DNA of 22,560 nucleotides from Nemertoderma westbladi (Eukaryota; Xenacoelomorpha; Nemertodermatida; Nemertodermatidae), in assembly GCA_032718475.1 (NCBI GenBank), contig JAUCBJ010006312.1, forward strand, positions 1 through 22,560. Direction: 5' to 3'. Positions 1 to 9,798 of this stretch are shown one piece after another. The notes beneath the pieces are model-generated. The model did not search any database, was not told the origin of the DNA, and saw only the letters and a list, made by a program, of their open reading frames with translations. The position numbers and the translations under genes are program-made. Position 1 is the stretch's first letter; every line of letters begins with the position of its first letter.

Positions 1-1034
1 ACTGTATATCTTGGTCAACTTAGAAGACGATTACTTGGACGGAAAATAAGCAAATGAATATTTACTTTTATGATTACTCTTAAAAAGTTAAGATGAAATC
101 AGCACAATTACAGGGTCGGACATACAATTCAGAAAAGTGTTAAACACGATGTTAAACGCAGCTGTACGACACCAACTACATTGTATGTATACAAATACTA
201 CTGAGAGCGAATCTCCATTTAACCAGCATTCTAACGGTATTTTGATTTACTGCAATGACTTTGGGTTGGAATTTTATAACAGTTTGTTCTACTACTGTAG
301 CACTTTGGACCCCCTGACATTGAAAATGTCATTTTTGGCCATATTATGTTCTGCTTGAGCTGAAATTAATTGTACAAAATCTACGCTTCAGCAGCTTTCA
401 TTGAAGCCATTAACCACTTTCTAGAACCGACATAAACAGAGGATATGACTTCAGGACACCCGTTTGGCCGATTTTGGTGAGAATGGGCCTGTATGGAAGG
501 CCAATAATAGCCTCCATACAAAAATATGAAAATTTAATTTATTTTTAAATTACCGGTTTTGGTAATAAATTTATAAAAATTCCATAATATAACTTTTATA
601 AAGCTACCATAGCTCGTTCGGATGAGTGAAGAAAATTGAAAATGAAAATGTCATTCTGAGACAAATAAAGTCAAAATTTTTCAAACTTTCCCACGCAAAA
701 CTGGCTGTCTGGGGTAGGCCCAAGATGGTTGGTAATCATTTCTGTCACGAATGAATAAGCAAATTTTCGCTACAGGGATATTCGGCGTCGCTGAATGTCA
801 GTTTTAATGTTTGGTGGAATCTAATCTGCCTATGTGTCGGTTGTCTGTCTTACAATTTTAAGGACAGTTGTACTCTTACGGAAAAACAGCGCCGATAACT
901 CGAGAACTAAGATATGTCGCGCTAAGTGGTTTTCAAATTTGGAATTCTCATTTAATTCTGTTCCCGATTAACTAAAAACAAAAATGTTAAATTTTGGCCT
1001 CAGAGGGGGTGTATCACCTTTAAATACAAATACT

Positions 1035-1080
1035 ATGTTCTAGAATATGGTGTATTCATTAAATTGAATAAATGGCCTGC
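1035..1080 (+). repeat. Dispersed repeat, copy 1
   Basis: This AT-rich block runs from ATGTTCTAGAATAT to AATGGCCTGC. It recurs inverted at 1964-2009 and direct at 2238-2288 with scattered substitutions. I read it as a fragment of an old dispersed element, possibly a MITE end, because copies 1 and 2 face each other about 0.9 kb apart. No terminal duplication was recognised. Confidence 0.5.
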
Positions 1081-1963
1081 CTTTCGGATCGGATTGGAGC
1101 TCATTGTAACATACTGCTTCTAGTGTGGCTCTTTTGTTAACTCCAAGAAGACTAAAATATTTACAGTAGCTTCCGTACTCAGGAAATCTTTAATAGTATG
1201 AGCATAAGCTCCGAGGATAGTGTGCTTGAGCAAGTGGATCAATTCTGGCAGACTTCTGCTAACTTCCGATCTTGGAATCGTATGGCAGGTGAAGGCTACT
1301 ACTACCTTCCCAAATACGTAATTTAATTTTTAATTTAGAGCTGCAAGAACGACTACATCTCTATACTTCATGTAATGGAATAATTATAGGGTCTTAATTC
1401 AGTGACATGTGTGTTCCGCCCTCCAAAGGCAAAGGCCAAAGGCACGTAGCTCCAAAGTTTGCAGTTTTGAGTTAATAGCGCAAAATGAAGCGCATACTTC
1501 TAAGCAATCATCTGATATATCAATGACTCCCATTGGTGGCTGTTTGACATTTTTATTTGAAATTTACCTAAGTCGATTATTGCGAAATTTGGTGTTGTTA
1601 CAAAGTCAAAAGCACCTAAATCAAATTACAAAGTCAAAAGAATGTAATACAGACAATTTTAAATATGAGTTAATGTCATTCTGCCATTGTATCCGTTTTC
1701 TTTTTCATGTGGGTTCTGCCAGACTGCATGCATAAAGTAAAAACACTTAACTGAGTTTAAGTGGCCTCGTTTGGCTCTATAGCCATACATGGATATGTAC
1801 GAAAAGTATAAGAATAAACGTACTATCCAATGATATTATAACACACCCATAGTAGCTACAGCATACTAAAAGCGCATACAAAAAACCTTTGGGGCTTGAT
1901 ATCTCAGAATGAGGGTTTTGAAGTTACGTGACTTTACCTTTTGAGGGCAGTATTATTGTTCGC

Positions 1964-2009
1964 TGCAGGCCATTTATTCTATTTAATAAATACACAATAT
2001 TCTGGAACA
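1964..2009 (-). repeat. Dispersed repeat, copy 2 (inverted)
   Basis: The reverse complement of this block matches 1035-1080 over nearly its whole length: a TTCCAGAATAT core, then GTATTTATTAAAT, then AATGGCCTGC. It is in inverted orientation to copies 1 and 3. Confidence 0.5.
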
Positions 2010-2237
2010 ATTTTAAAACGCTTATAAAAAAAATTTAAAGGCGAAATCGAAAATTCCGGCTTCATGGTAACAACCACGGTGAGTTGAACTAGTTGTGTTT
2101 CATATTTCAAGCAATATGATAAAGATTTATAAAAAATCTGGGCGTATCATCAGAAAATAACACTTTTACAGGTCATGTATGGTGTATATAACTCTCTCCG
2201 TAATAATTATTTTAGGCACTGCATTGCCATAAATGAA

Positions 2238-2288
2238 ATGTTCCAGAATTTTGCGTATTTGTTAAATAGAATAAAATGGCTTTCAGCG
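2238..2288 (+). repeat. Dispersed repeat, copy 3
   Basis: This is a direct-orientation relative of 1035-1080, with ATGTTCCAGAAT at its left and ATAAAATGGC near its right. It ends just before the 28-bp minisatellite starts at about 2301. Confidence 0.4.
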
Positions 2289-2300
2289 GATTGAAAACAA

Positions 2301-3068
2301 CAATCTTAGCCCATACTTCCCAACCAAATACAATATTAGAAGGCCCATACCTCCCACCAACCTATCTTAGAACGCCAATCCATACCTCCTAATCAATCTT
2401 AGAACGCCCATACCTCCAAACCAATCTTAGAACGCCCATACCTCCCAACCAATCTTAGAACGCCCATACCTCCCAACCAATCTTAGAACGCCCACACCTC
2501 CCAACCAATCTTAGAACGCCCATACCTCCCAACCAATCTTAGAACGCCCATACCTCCCAACCAATCTTAGAGCGCCCATACCTCCCAACCAATCTTAGAA
2601 CGCCCATACCTCCCAACCAATCTTAGAACGCCCATACCTCCCAACCAATCTTTGAACGCCCACACCTCCCAACTAATCTTAGAACGCCCATATTTCCCAA
2701 CCAATATTAGAACGCCCATACGTCCCAACCAATCTTAGAACGCCCATACCTACCAACCAATCTTAGAACGCCCATACCTCCCAACCAATCTTTGAACGCC
2801 CACACCTCCCAACTAATCTTAGAACGCCCATATTTCCCAACCAATATTAGAACGCCCATACGTCCCAACCAATCTTAGAACGCCCATACCTACCAACCAA
2901 TCTTAGAACGCCCATACCTCCCAACCAATCTTAGAACGCCCATACATCCCAACCAATCTTAGAACGCCCTTACCTCCCAACCAATCTTAGAACGCCCATA
3001 CCTCCCAACCAATATTAGAACGCCCATACCTCCCAACCAATCTTAGAACGCCCTTACCTCCCAACCAA
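2301..3068. repeat. 28-bp minisatellite, about 27 units
   Basis: The units read approximately AATCTTAGAACGCCCATACC followed by TCCCAACC, giving a 28-bp period. The first units (2301-2400) are diverged and irregular; most later ones are near-identical. A block of five units starting at the variant TTTGAACGCC (2651) reappears exactly 140 bp later (2791). That shows a higher-order duplication. The array has no coding frame of interest and lies downstream of the last recognised exon. Confidence 0.95.
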
Positions 3069-3268
3069 ATTTAAGTGTTTTTTACATAATTGGACTCCTT
3101 CCCTGTCATACCCATAGCATAGGAGCTGGAGGCGTATCATTAGTCCTAGTCCACCACCTACCTTGCCGAACATTGCTTTCACCGTGGCGACCAACCCCTT
3201 AATGCAAGATCTTGTGCTGGTCCATCAGCATGGTGAACAGTAGGGATGCGACAGAGCTAAAATATCAT

Positions 3269-3335
3269 CCGGAGCCGGAGCCTGGAGGTTCCTCCGGGCT
3301 ACAATATGAGCTCCGGCCGGAGACGGAGCCGGAGG
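3269..3335. repeat. CCGGAG-rich palindromic GC patch
   Basis: A short GC-rich island in AT-rich surroundings is built from CCGGAG and its complement CTCCGG. It includes the perfect 12-bp palindrome CTCCGGCCGGAG at 3311-3322 and can form small hairpins. It may be a remnant of a transposon end, but I cannot assign a family. Confidence 0.5.
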
Positions 3336-3402
3336 TTTGGTGAATTGATAATTCCAGTGTATTATTATAGTAGACATTAACAGGTATGTGTCCATGAGAC
3401 AT

Positions 3403-3422
3403 GGGGGGGGGGGGGGGGGGGG
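3403..3422. repeat. Mononucleotide run G20
   Basis: Twenty consecutive G lie in an otherwise AT-rich non-coding region. The length is likely polymorphic and prone to sequencing error. Confidence 0.9.
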
Positions 3423-4170
3423 ATTTGATGCAATTTCTTACGCGGCGAATTAATATCTCGCCTCAATGTTAAATTATCAATTAAGGGAAATGAGCAATTT
3501 ACAGTCGCATACTATTCTAATCAAAACAATAAAGGATCTGTTAAAATTTGAATGCGATCTCATCAAAACAGCAAAAATTAAATTGTAACCTGTGATATTG
3601 ACTTTCGTTTACTGTTTTGGTTAACCTAACCTCGGTAACCTGCTCCTTTCCTTTGTTTAATTTATTGAGAATACACATTGTTAATTCGCAGAGACAAGAT
3701 AATTATTCACCGAAATGGTATTTGCGACCATGACCCCCCCCCCCCCCCCGTCTCTTCGTTATAAAAGCACCAGTTGAAAAACACCAAAACGCTCGATTCT
3801 GTCTGCTCTATGCCTTCTTCTGACGCAGGTGTATGCTCGAATAATAATTTATGAAACCCAAAGATTAAAAAAATGCATTTATACCAAATAAAAGGAAGTT
3901 AGTTATTGCACTTTCATCTTTAATTATATCACATTATTTGTATTTCAAAAAACAATTGTAAAAAGGAATTACTATAAAAAAAACAAATGTCATGTTAAAC
4001 AATAATTACTTAATTTTTACTTAAAGGTAAAGATATAAAACGTTAGTAAAAAAGCAGCACTGTTTGTGAGCGAACGTGTTGTTCTGCACTGTGAGAATGT
4101 CTTAGACTAATGAATCACTGGTTGCACCTTTATCCATGGAAGAGGTAGACGTTGAACATAATTGGGTGTA
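3423..4170. other. Non-coding flank downstream of the terminal exon
   Basis: No gene is visible here. On the minus strand this is the presumptive 3' untranslated and downstream region of the large gene. A C16 run sits at 3734-3749. An ATTAAA hexamer on the minus strand (3924-3919), about 250 bases past the proposed stop, is a possible polyadenylation signal. That call is weak because such hexamers are common in AT-rich DNA. Confidence 0.4.
3734..3749. repeat. Mononucleotide run C16
   Basis: Sixteen consecutive C follow ACCATGA in AT-rich non-coding sequence. Confidence 0.9.
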
Positions 4171-4279
4171 TCACTGTTTCGGGGGATCCTCCGTCTGGTA
4201 GCGGCTGAGCACACTGCTCCGACGTTTGGGTCGCACCGACGGTAGGGTACGGGCTGACTCTGGGGCAATCTGTGGACCG
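4171..4279 (-). CDS. Proposed last coding exon (exon D) of the large disordered scaffold gene
   Basis: The minus strand has a strong acceptor, a pyrimidine-rich TTTTTTGTTTGCAG, directly before position 4279. The preceding exon C ends two bases into a codon (AG), and the first base here (C) completes a Ser codon. The frame then runs 35 codons to a TGA at 4173-4171. The tail is basic and Ser/Pro-rich and includes the patch RPKRRSSVLSRYQ, so it reads like a natural continuation of the protein. Phase agreement plus the acceptor are the evidence. No strong GTRAGT donor is visible inside the exon, so I treat it as terminal. The stop means this transcript would contain no gelsolin/villin-type domains. 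Alternative possibilities are a cryptic or alternative terminal exon, with the main transcript splicing to exons outside the window. Confidence 0.6.
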
Positions 4280-5008
4280 CTGCAAACAAAAAATACAATA
4301 ACCTTGCGACTTACTAACGGTTATAATTAATGTATTTACAAACTAAATAGATAATTACCAGTTAATGATGGTATAACTACAGATACTTTACAATGGAAAC
4401 GTTAATAAATTGTATGTAAATAAGAAAATAAAAAAACCAACAGTGAAATCATACAATGCGTGGTGCCTATGCGATTATTAATAATGCAATTTATGGGAAC
4501 TCCGACAAATAGTAACATTCATACGAATACTACCATACCAACCCAGTAGTGGTTGCCATGCCAATGACTGACTACTCAGTGAGTGAGGCAGAAATGACCA
4601 AGAAAATTAAGATTGGGGGTCATGCTAAAGAGCAAGATCTTAAAATGTATCAAACCATATTCGTGCAAAAATGAAACAATAGTGAAGGCTGTAAGTAATC
4701 TAAAACATGAAATAATGTGCATCTGCTGAGAGGTTACCAAACTAGGTTTATTATGGAAATTTAACACCTCCTAACAGACAGAGGTGAAGAAAACTCATCG
4801 TCTGGAGAAAGTCGTTAGTTTCAACGAAGTCCACTGGATTGTGGAATGATTATATGTCATGAAACCTCATTGGAGTGCATGCGGTGGCGGAGCGAGGGGG
4901 ATAGAGGGTCAACGAGTCGCAAAATTTAAACCCTTTTTTTGCAATTCTCGCTCGCTTAGCTCGCGTTGGCTGAATTCCATTATAGAATTACCTTCCGATG
5001 TTTGATCA

Positions 5009-5046
5009 TCACCCATCGATGGCATTATAATGCCATCGATGAGTGA
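5009..5046. repeat. 38-bp palindrome with perfect 28-bp core
   Basis: Positions 5014-5041 are an uninterrupted 28-bp perfect palindrome. Each 14-base arm is CATCGATGGCATTA or its complement, meeting at TA|TA with no spacer. It extends to 5009-5046 through TCAC/GTGA with one mismatched pair (5013 against 5042). The single strand can fold completely, and the arms contain ATCGAT. Confidence 0.9.
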
Positions 5047-5203
5047 TATAAATATCTGATTTATATGCAGGGAAATATAAAAAAATGCTATACTTTTGTA
5101 AACTTAGTTCTTGCCGTTGAATGATAACCGTGGATTTGAAACTGAGAATTTGTGCTCACCGGGAAACATTACCAATGAATAACATTTATTTTCGATTTGA
5201 GTA

Positions 5204-5225
5204 GGGGGGGGGGGGGGGGGGGGGG
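5204..5225. repeat. Mononucleotide run G22
   Basis: Twenty-two consecutive G lie in the C-D intron; in gene sense this is C22. It is the longest homopolymer in the window. Confidence 0.9.
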
Positions 5226-5596
5226 TATGTCCTTCCCACAAGATGCACATTCATTCACTAATGACATGGAATATAAAACAATCAACAAATTTATTTACAT
5301 TAATATCTTACAATAATTAGAACTAATATTATGTTCTTTAAAAACTAGCAGATCTTCTATTCACTGCGTGACGGCTGGAACAGACAGAAACAATTAATTA
5401 ATTAATCAATTAATTATATTATATCAAACAATTCAATTTCTCCAAGGAGCAAAATATATACCCTTTTCAGGGAAACATAAACTAATTAGTTTAAATATAA
5501 TTTACAAAACAAGATTCATAGTGAGTAAATGGTGAATATTAACTAGAAACAAACAATTGTTGAATTACTTCTCTAAACGATGTTAGTAAAACTAAC

Positions 5597-8500
5597 CTGA
5601 ATAAGGCCATTTTCTCTTCGATACTAAGTTGGGCTTTATCGTCGAGCATATTAGCGTCCATTGCTTGGTTGTAAGTCCCTTTGCGTATCTCGTTGTATTT
5701 CTCTTCTACGGTCACCTTCATTGCTTTTATCACGTCGGCCTGGGTGATTGGCTGGGTGAGCGACCGGTAGCTGGACTTCCTGAGGACGCACCGACTCCGA
5801 CGGTTTATCGACGATTCGGTTCGAGCGACCGTCGGCTTCACGACCCCGCTCGTCTCGGCGTTCCCCGATCCCGGCAGAGCCTCCAGGGACCGTCGGGGTT
5901 TCCTCGTGGGGCTTAGGTTCCTCTCGCACCAGTTGGTCGTGGCCCGTCGCTGCACGGCTCGGCTGTTCGCCTGCTCGATGGTCGACTCGAGCTGCTCCAA
6001 CGAGCGCGTCAACTCGCTCAGCATCGGGGTAACTCGATTGTTACCGATCGAACCGTCGTCACCCACGCTCGCGGTACCGGGTCGAGCTGATCCGTTCCAC
6101 ACAAGTTCCAATCCATTCCGCGTCTGTTCCGATCCGTTCCGCATCTGTTCCGATCCGTTCCGCATCTGTTCCGATCCGTTCCGAGTCTGTTCCGATCCGT
6201 CCCGCAACTGTTCCGAGCCGTTCCGCATCTGTTCCGATCCGTTCCGAGTCTGTTCCGATCCGTTACGCAACTGTTCCGATTCGTTCCACGTCTGTTCCGA
6301 TCCGTTCCGCTTCTGTTCCGATGCGTTCCACATCGGTTCGGATTCTCCCCGACTCCCTTCCTCCTCCCCGGACATGGTCCGTTTCCGGAACTCCTGGACG
6401 CGAGTCTCGCTGTCCACGCTGGAACGCCGCAGCATCGCGATACGTTCGTTGATACTCATGTTGGAGAACTCGGGATTGAGGATGAGCTCCGCGGTTCCCA
6501 TGACGATGGGAACGTCCGTGGTGGTCGCGCTGAGCACTATATCCGGCTCCGGCCGGTAGACCGACGACTCGCTCTCGGCTTCCGGGCGCTCGCTCTCACC
6601 CCGCCGCGGGGCCCCTCCCCCGTACTCGCGGACCAGAGACTCGAGCGTCTGACTCCCGCAGTCCGAGACCGGGACTACGTCGGGCCGGCCTGTCTCGGCC
6701 GAGTTGCTCCGCGAGCAGCGCGGCCGCGCGGATCCGCGCCGCCTTCGCCCGGCGCGTCGCATACTCTGCGCCGACTCGCAGTCGTGCTCCACCGGGTAGC
6801 CCTCGGGCGTGTCCAGCACCCCGCACTCGTGCTCGACGGGGTATGAGTCCGGGGAACTTATATCCTCCGTGTGGAATCCACGAGGAACCGGGGAACTCCA
6901 TTTCCCTGCGCGAGGCGACATGGCGGGGAGCGGCGCGTAAAGTTCGCATTCGTGGGGAATCGGGCCGCACAGCGAGGAAGACACGGAAGAGGGACTCCTC
7001 TCGTCTAGAACCGCGAGATTAGAGCCGCTACCGACGCCGCAGACAACCCTACGACCGCGCAGCCCCTCCTCCACGCACGTCGACTTCAACGGGCTAACAA
7101 CCGGCGAATCCCCGTACGCGGGCGACTCGCCCAGAGATATGGAACTGTCGCTGCAGATGACAACGTCGCGGAGCGACAGAACCGGGTTCACGTTGCCGAG
7201 ATGCTCCGTCCGAATATCTCCCGGACATGAATGGGACAAACCTTCTGATTGGCTGTCATCTTTCACCTCGGGGGTATAAACATTAGAAGTAGCTGAGGTT
7301 GTTGCTGCGGGTAGACATTGCGGCGACAGAACCTCGTGAATAACCTCCAAACTCCCATCCGATTTCGACCAAACACTCGCTCCCAAAGGCTCCTTCCCAG
7401 CTATTTTCGACGTCGGCGAATAAATATTCTGTCCGTCCAAACCAAACTGAGTCGAACTGTCCCTCCCCACGCTACTATCGAATATCGCGTTGTCCACGGC
7501 AGGTGAGGAAGATTTACTGGATTTGTGTGAAAAGGTTTCTTCGGACTGCGAGTCGTACAGGGCGTGCTGGTCGAGGAGCCGTTGGCAGGCACCGTCGAGA
7601 GGCCCCCCAGCGGGCGGGCTGAGAACCGGCGGGGTCGTCGAGAAGTTCCCCCAGGTGGTGGTCGGCATGGAGACCTCGTAGAGCTGCGTGGTGAAGGTAG
7701 CGACGGCGCGACTCGATCGACTCGTCGACGGAGGGAGTTCGCGCGTTCTCGGATCCTCGTAGTCCCCGGCGACCTCCTCCTCCGTTTCCGCTTTGGTCGC
7801 CAACGCTTTCTGCACGTCGTCCTGGGTCACCGGCTGCGTGTGCGAGCGTTCCTGACGCCGACGGATCAGCACCTTGCGACGGACGCCCCCCTTATTATCC
7901 ACGACGAGGTTCTGCTTATAGCCCCACTTGCTCTCCGGTCGCTCCCCCATCTGCTGCGGTTGCCCCGGCGACGAGCTGCTCGGGCGAACTCGCGCGGGCT
8001 TCTCCGCGCGCGGTTTTATCGATACGCCTGTGGATCTCTCCAGCGCGACGACCAACGACTCTAAACACTTGCTCATCTTGCCTGCGGATCCCGTCGAATC
8101 GCCCGAGCGACTGCGATGGATGTCCGCGGCGCTCGGGCTCTTGTGCAACGAGTTGGAGGAATCGCGGGGCCGCGCGAGCGGAGATTCCGGGGGAGTGAAG
8201 AACCGCTGCGACCGGTCGAAGTATTCGAACAACTTTATTTTCTCTTTCAAAGTGGAATTATAAGATTGTTCGTCGTCAACTGCTAAATCATCGGGTTTCC
8301 GGTCGGTTCCTTCGCGCACTTCCGCTTCCTTATCTCGGGACGCCGCAGTACAATCGGTTGGTTTTATTTCGAAGGCGCTTCGACTGGCCGAATCGGGTGA
8401 ACTCGGATCAGTCATCAGCGCTTTGGGGGAACTACTCGCTTCGCTAATCAGAACCTCTTCAATTTCTTCAGCAGCAATAACTTCGTCCTTGTAAACAACA

Positions 8501-9798
8501 TCTACGACGTCTTCCACGACTTTTTGCACAACATCCTCTACAGAAACTTCAAATTGTTCGTCGGCATACTCGTTAGTTTCATCAACCACCTTCTCTTCAT
8601 TCTGAATGTCCCTCAGCTCTATGGTGACGCCCCCCAGGTCGTCCCCGTAGATCACGCCGGCCGGGGAGTGGGCCGATGCGTCCATGGTCCACAGAGGCGA
8701 GCCGAGGGAACTGACGTCGGTCCCGACAGCGCTGGGCCGCGCTCCGACACACGGAGACGCCGATCGGATGTCTAGCGAATAATCGAATTCCTGACAATCG
8801 TGAAAAACAACCTCGGCTTCCGCTGGTCCGACAGTGTCGAACACACGGACTGTGTCGGTCTCGTGGACAGCGTCGGACACACCGACAGTGTCGGACACAC
8901 CAACAGTGTCGGACACATCAACAGTGTCGGACACATCAACAGTGTCTGACACACTGACATTATAGGACACACCGACAGCGTCCGACACACCGACAGCGTC
9001 GGACACACCGACAGTGTCGGACACACCAACAGTGTCGGACACATCAACAGTGTCTGACACACTGACATTATCGGACACACCGACAGCGTCCGACACACCG
9101 ACAGTGTGCGACACGCAGTCGTGGTACACGGTCTCCCCTGAGTCCGCGGGTTGTTGAACGACTCCACTGAAGGCGAGTCGCGGTAGCGAAGTGGCGGTGG
9201 ACGCGGGATGGGACAGCGACTTCTCGACGTAGGTGTCGGACGACCTCACATTGTACGGGGCGATGTCGCTGCCCTCGGATACGACCTCGAGACTCCGACT
9301 GAGACCGCGCCCCGGTAATAATCCGCTCGGAGTCGCGGCTCGCGGACTCGTTGCCGACTCCGCCGCGTAGACCGTGGAGAGGTCGGTGTGGATGGAGAAA
9401 CCCGAGAAATCGGACACGTTGCAGCGATTCTTGGCGCGAACTCGCAGATCTTCGTCGGAGGATTGGGCCCCGGGGTCGTCGTTTGCCTCGCCGGGGTTGG
9501 CCTTGAAGACGAGCGATAGATCGGTGTGTATCGAGAGGTTCTGCAGGTTCAACGCGGTCGACTTATCGTCCGCGTTATCTTCCGTCTCGGTTTCCGGTAA
9601 GCTATTGGAGTGCTGCAGCAACTCGGGAGGTTTTATCGGCGATTCGGGTTCGCTGAAACTCCGCTGGGGTTCGGGAACTTCGTCGTCGTCAATCTGTTTA
9701 AGGATATCCTCGAGTTCGGTGTCCGTTCTCGAAGCCACGCCCATCTTGTATCCGTAGGACTGGAGGATAGACGCGTCATATTGATCGTTGAGACCAAC
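5597..9798 (-). CDS. Large exon C: 1,400 codons of a disordered repeat-bearing scaffold protein, supervillin-like (tentative)
   Basis: The exon is open in one minus-strand frame throughout. It enters after ATTACATTAAG|GTT at 9798 (phase 0) and leaves at CAG|GTTAGT at 5597. Numbering from the first exon codon, I see: an acidic start with ELEDILKQIDDDE; two SIHTDLS motifs (about 87-94 and 133-141); a 16-unit hexapeptide array VSDTVG (229-324); a helix KEKIKLFEYF near 517; TQPVT at 654; five H[DE]C motifs (224-228, 331-335, 947-951, 988-992, 1003-1007); NMSINERIAML at 1113; a 12-unit heptapeptide array SEQTRNG (1153-1236); TQPIT at 1348; and SIEEKMALF at the end. There is no enzymatic fold, signal peptide or membrane segment. 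The TQPIT plus SIEEKMALF/SINERIAML-type elements remind me of the N-terminal disordered half of supervillin-family actin/myosin scaffolds. This is recollection, not a search, and another cytoskeletal scaffold is possible. The middle is notably GC-rich compared with the introns. Confidence 0.9.
6091..6342 (-). repeat. Coding minisatellite, 21 bp x 12 (SEQTRNG-type heptapeptides)
   Basis: Twelve in-frame 21-bp units encode heptapeptides of the form SEQ[TML]RNG, from SEPMWNA at the amino side to LELVWNG at the carboxyl side. Central units are near-identical and edge units diverged, the usual pattern for expansion by slippage or unequal exchange. The period is a multiple of three, so length change keeps the frame. 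The repeat is hydrophilic and probably a disordered linker. Confidence 0.95.
8827..9114 (-). repeat. Coding minisatellite, 18 bp x 16 (VSDTVG-type hexapeptides)
   Basis: Sixteen in-frame hexapeptide units of the type VSD[TA]V[GD] span this block. The edges are degenerate (VSHTVG at the amino end; ETDTVR and VFDTVG at the carboxyl end). The order DAV, NVS, DTVD recurs, showing that several units were duplicated together. Alternating Val and Ser/Asp could form beta-rich or disordered sequence; function is unknown. It is flanked on both sides by an H[DE]C motif (9129-9115 and 8808-8794). Confidence 0.95.

Larger units (their letters stand above)
1..2300. other. Gene-free AT-rich stretch
   Basis: I see no convincing coding sequence on either strand. 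The longest open frames (73 and 108 codons, plus strand, near 137-358 and 1409-1735) have no recognisable domain and no supporting splice structure or codon bias. The only structure I can support is a dispersed repeat of about 50 bp in three copies, listed separately. The stretch lies downstream of the last exon of the minus-strand gene and probably is intergenic sequence. It could instead be a further intron if the gene continues to the left. Confidence 0.6.
4280..5596 (-). other. Intron C-D (about 1.3 kb)
   Basis: It is bounded on the minus strand by the donor CAG|GTTAGT at 5597/5596 and the acceptor TTTGCAG at 4280. It is AT-rich with no recognisable coding exon. It holds a near-perfect 38-bp palindrome (5009-5046) and a G22 run (5204-5225), each listed separately. 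Confidence 0.6.

Noticed and set aside
1409-1735. 108-codon plus-strand open frame
   Set aside because: There is no recognisable domain or splice context, and the composition is like the surrounding AT-rich non-coding DNA. It is compatible with chance.
4576-4767. 63-codon minus-strand open frame inside the C-D intron
   Set aside because: It has no similarity to the rest of the protein, it is AT-rich, and no flanking splice sites in matching phase were found.
5906-6559. Plus-strand open frame of 217 codons with repeated Phe-Arg-x-Cys-Ser-Asp units
   Set aside because: It is the antisense shadow of the 21-bp coding repeat of exon C. The minus-strand frame is 1,400 codons long with matching splice phases.
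7490-8263. Several plus-strand open frames of 60-166 codons opposite exon C
   Set aside because: They are antisense shadows caused by the GC-rich codon use of exon C, and no protein family is recognisable.
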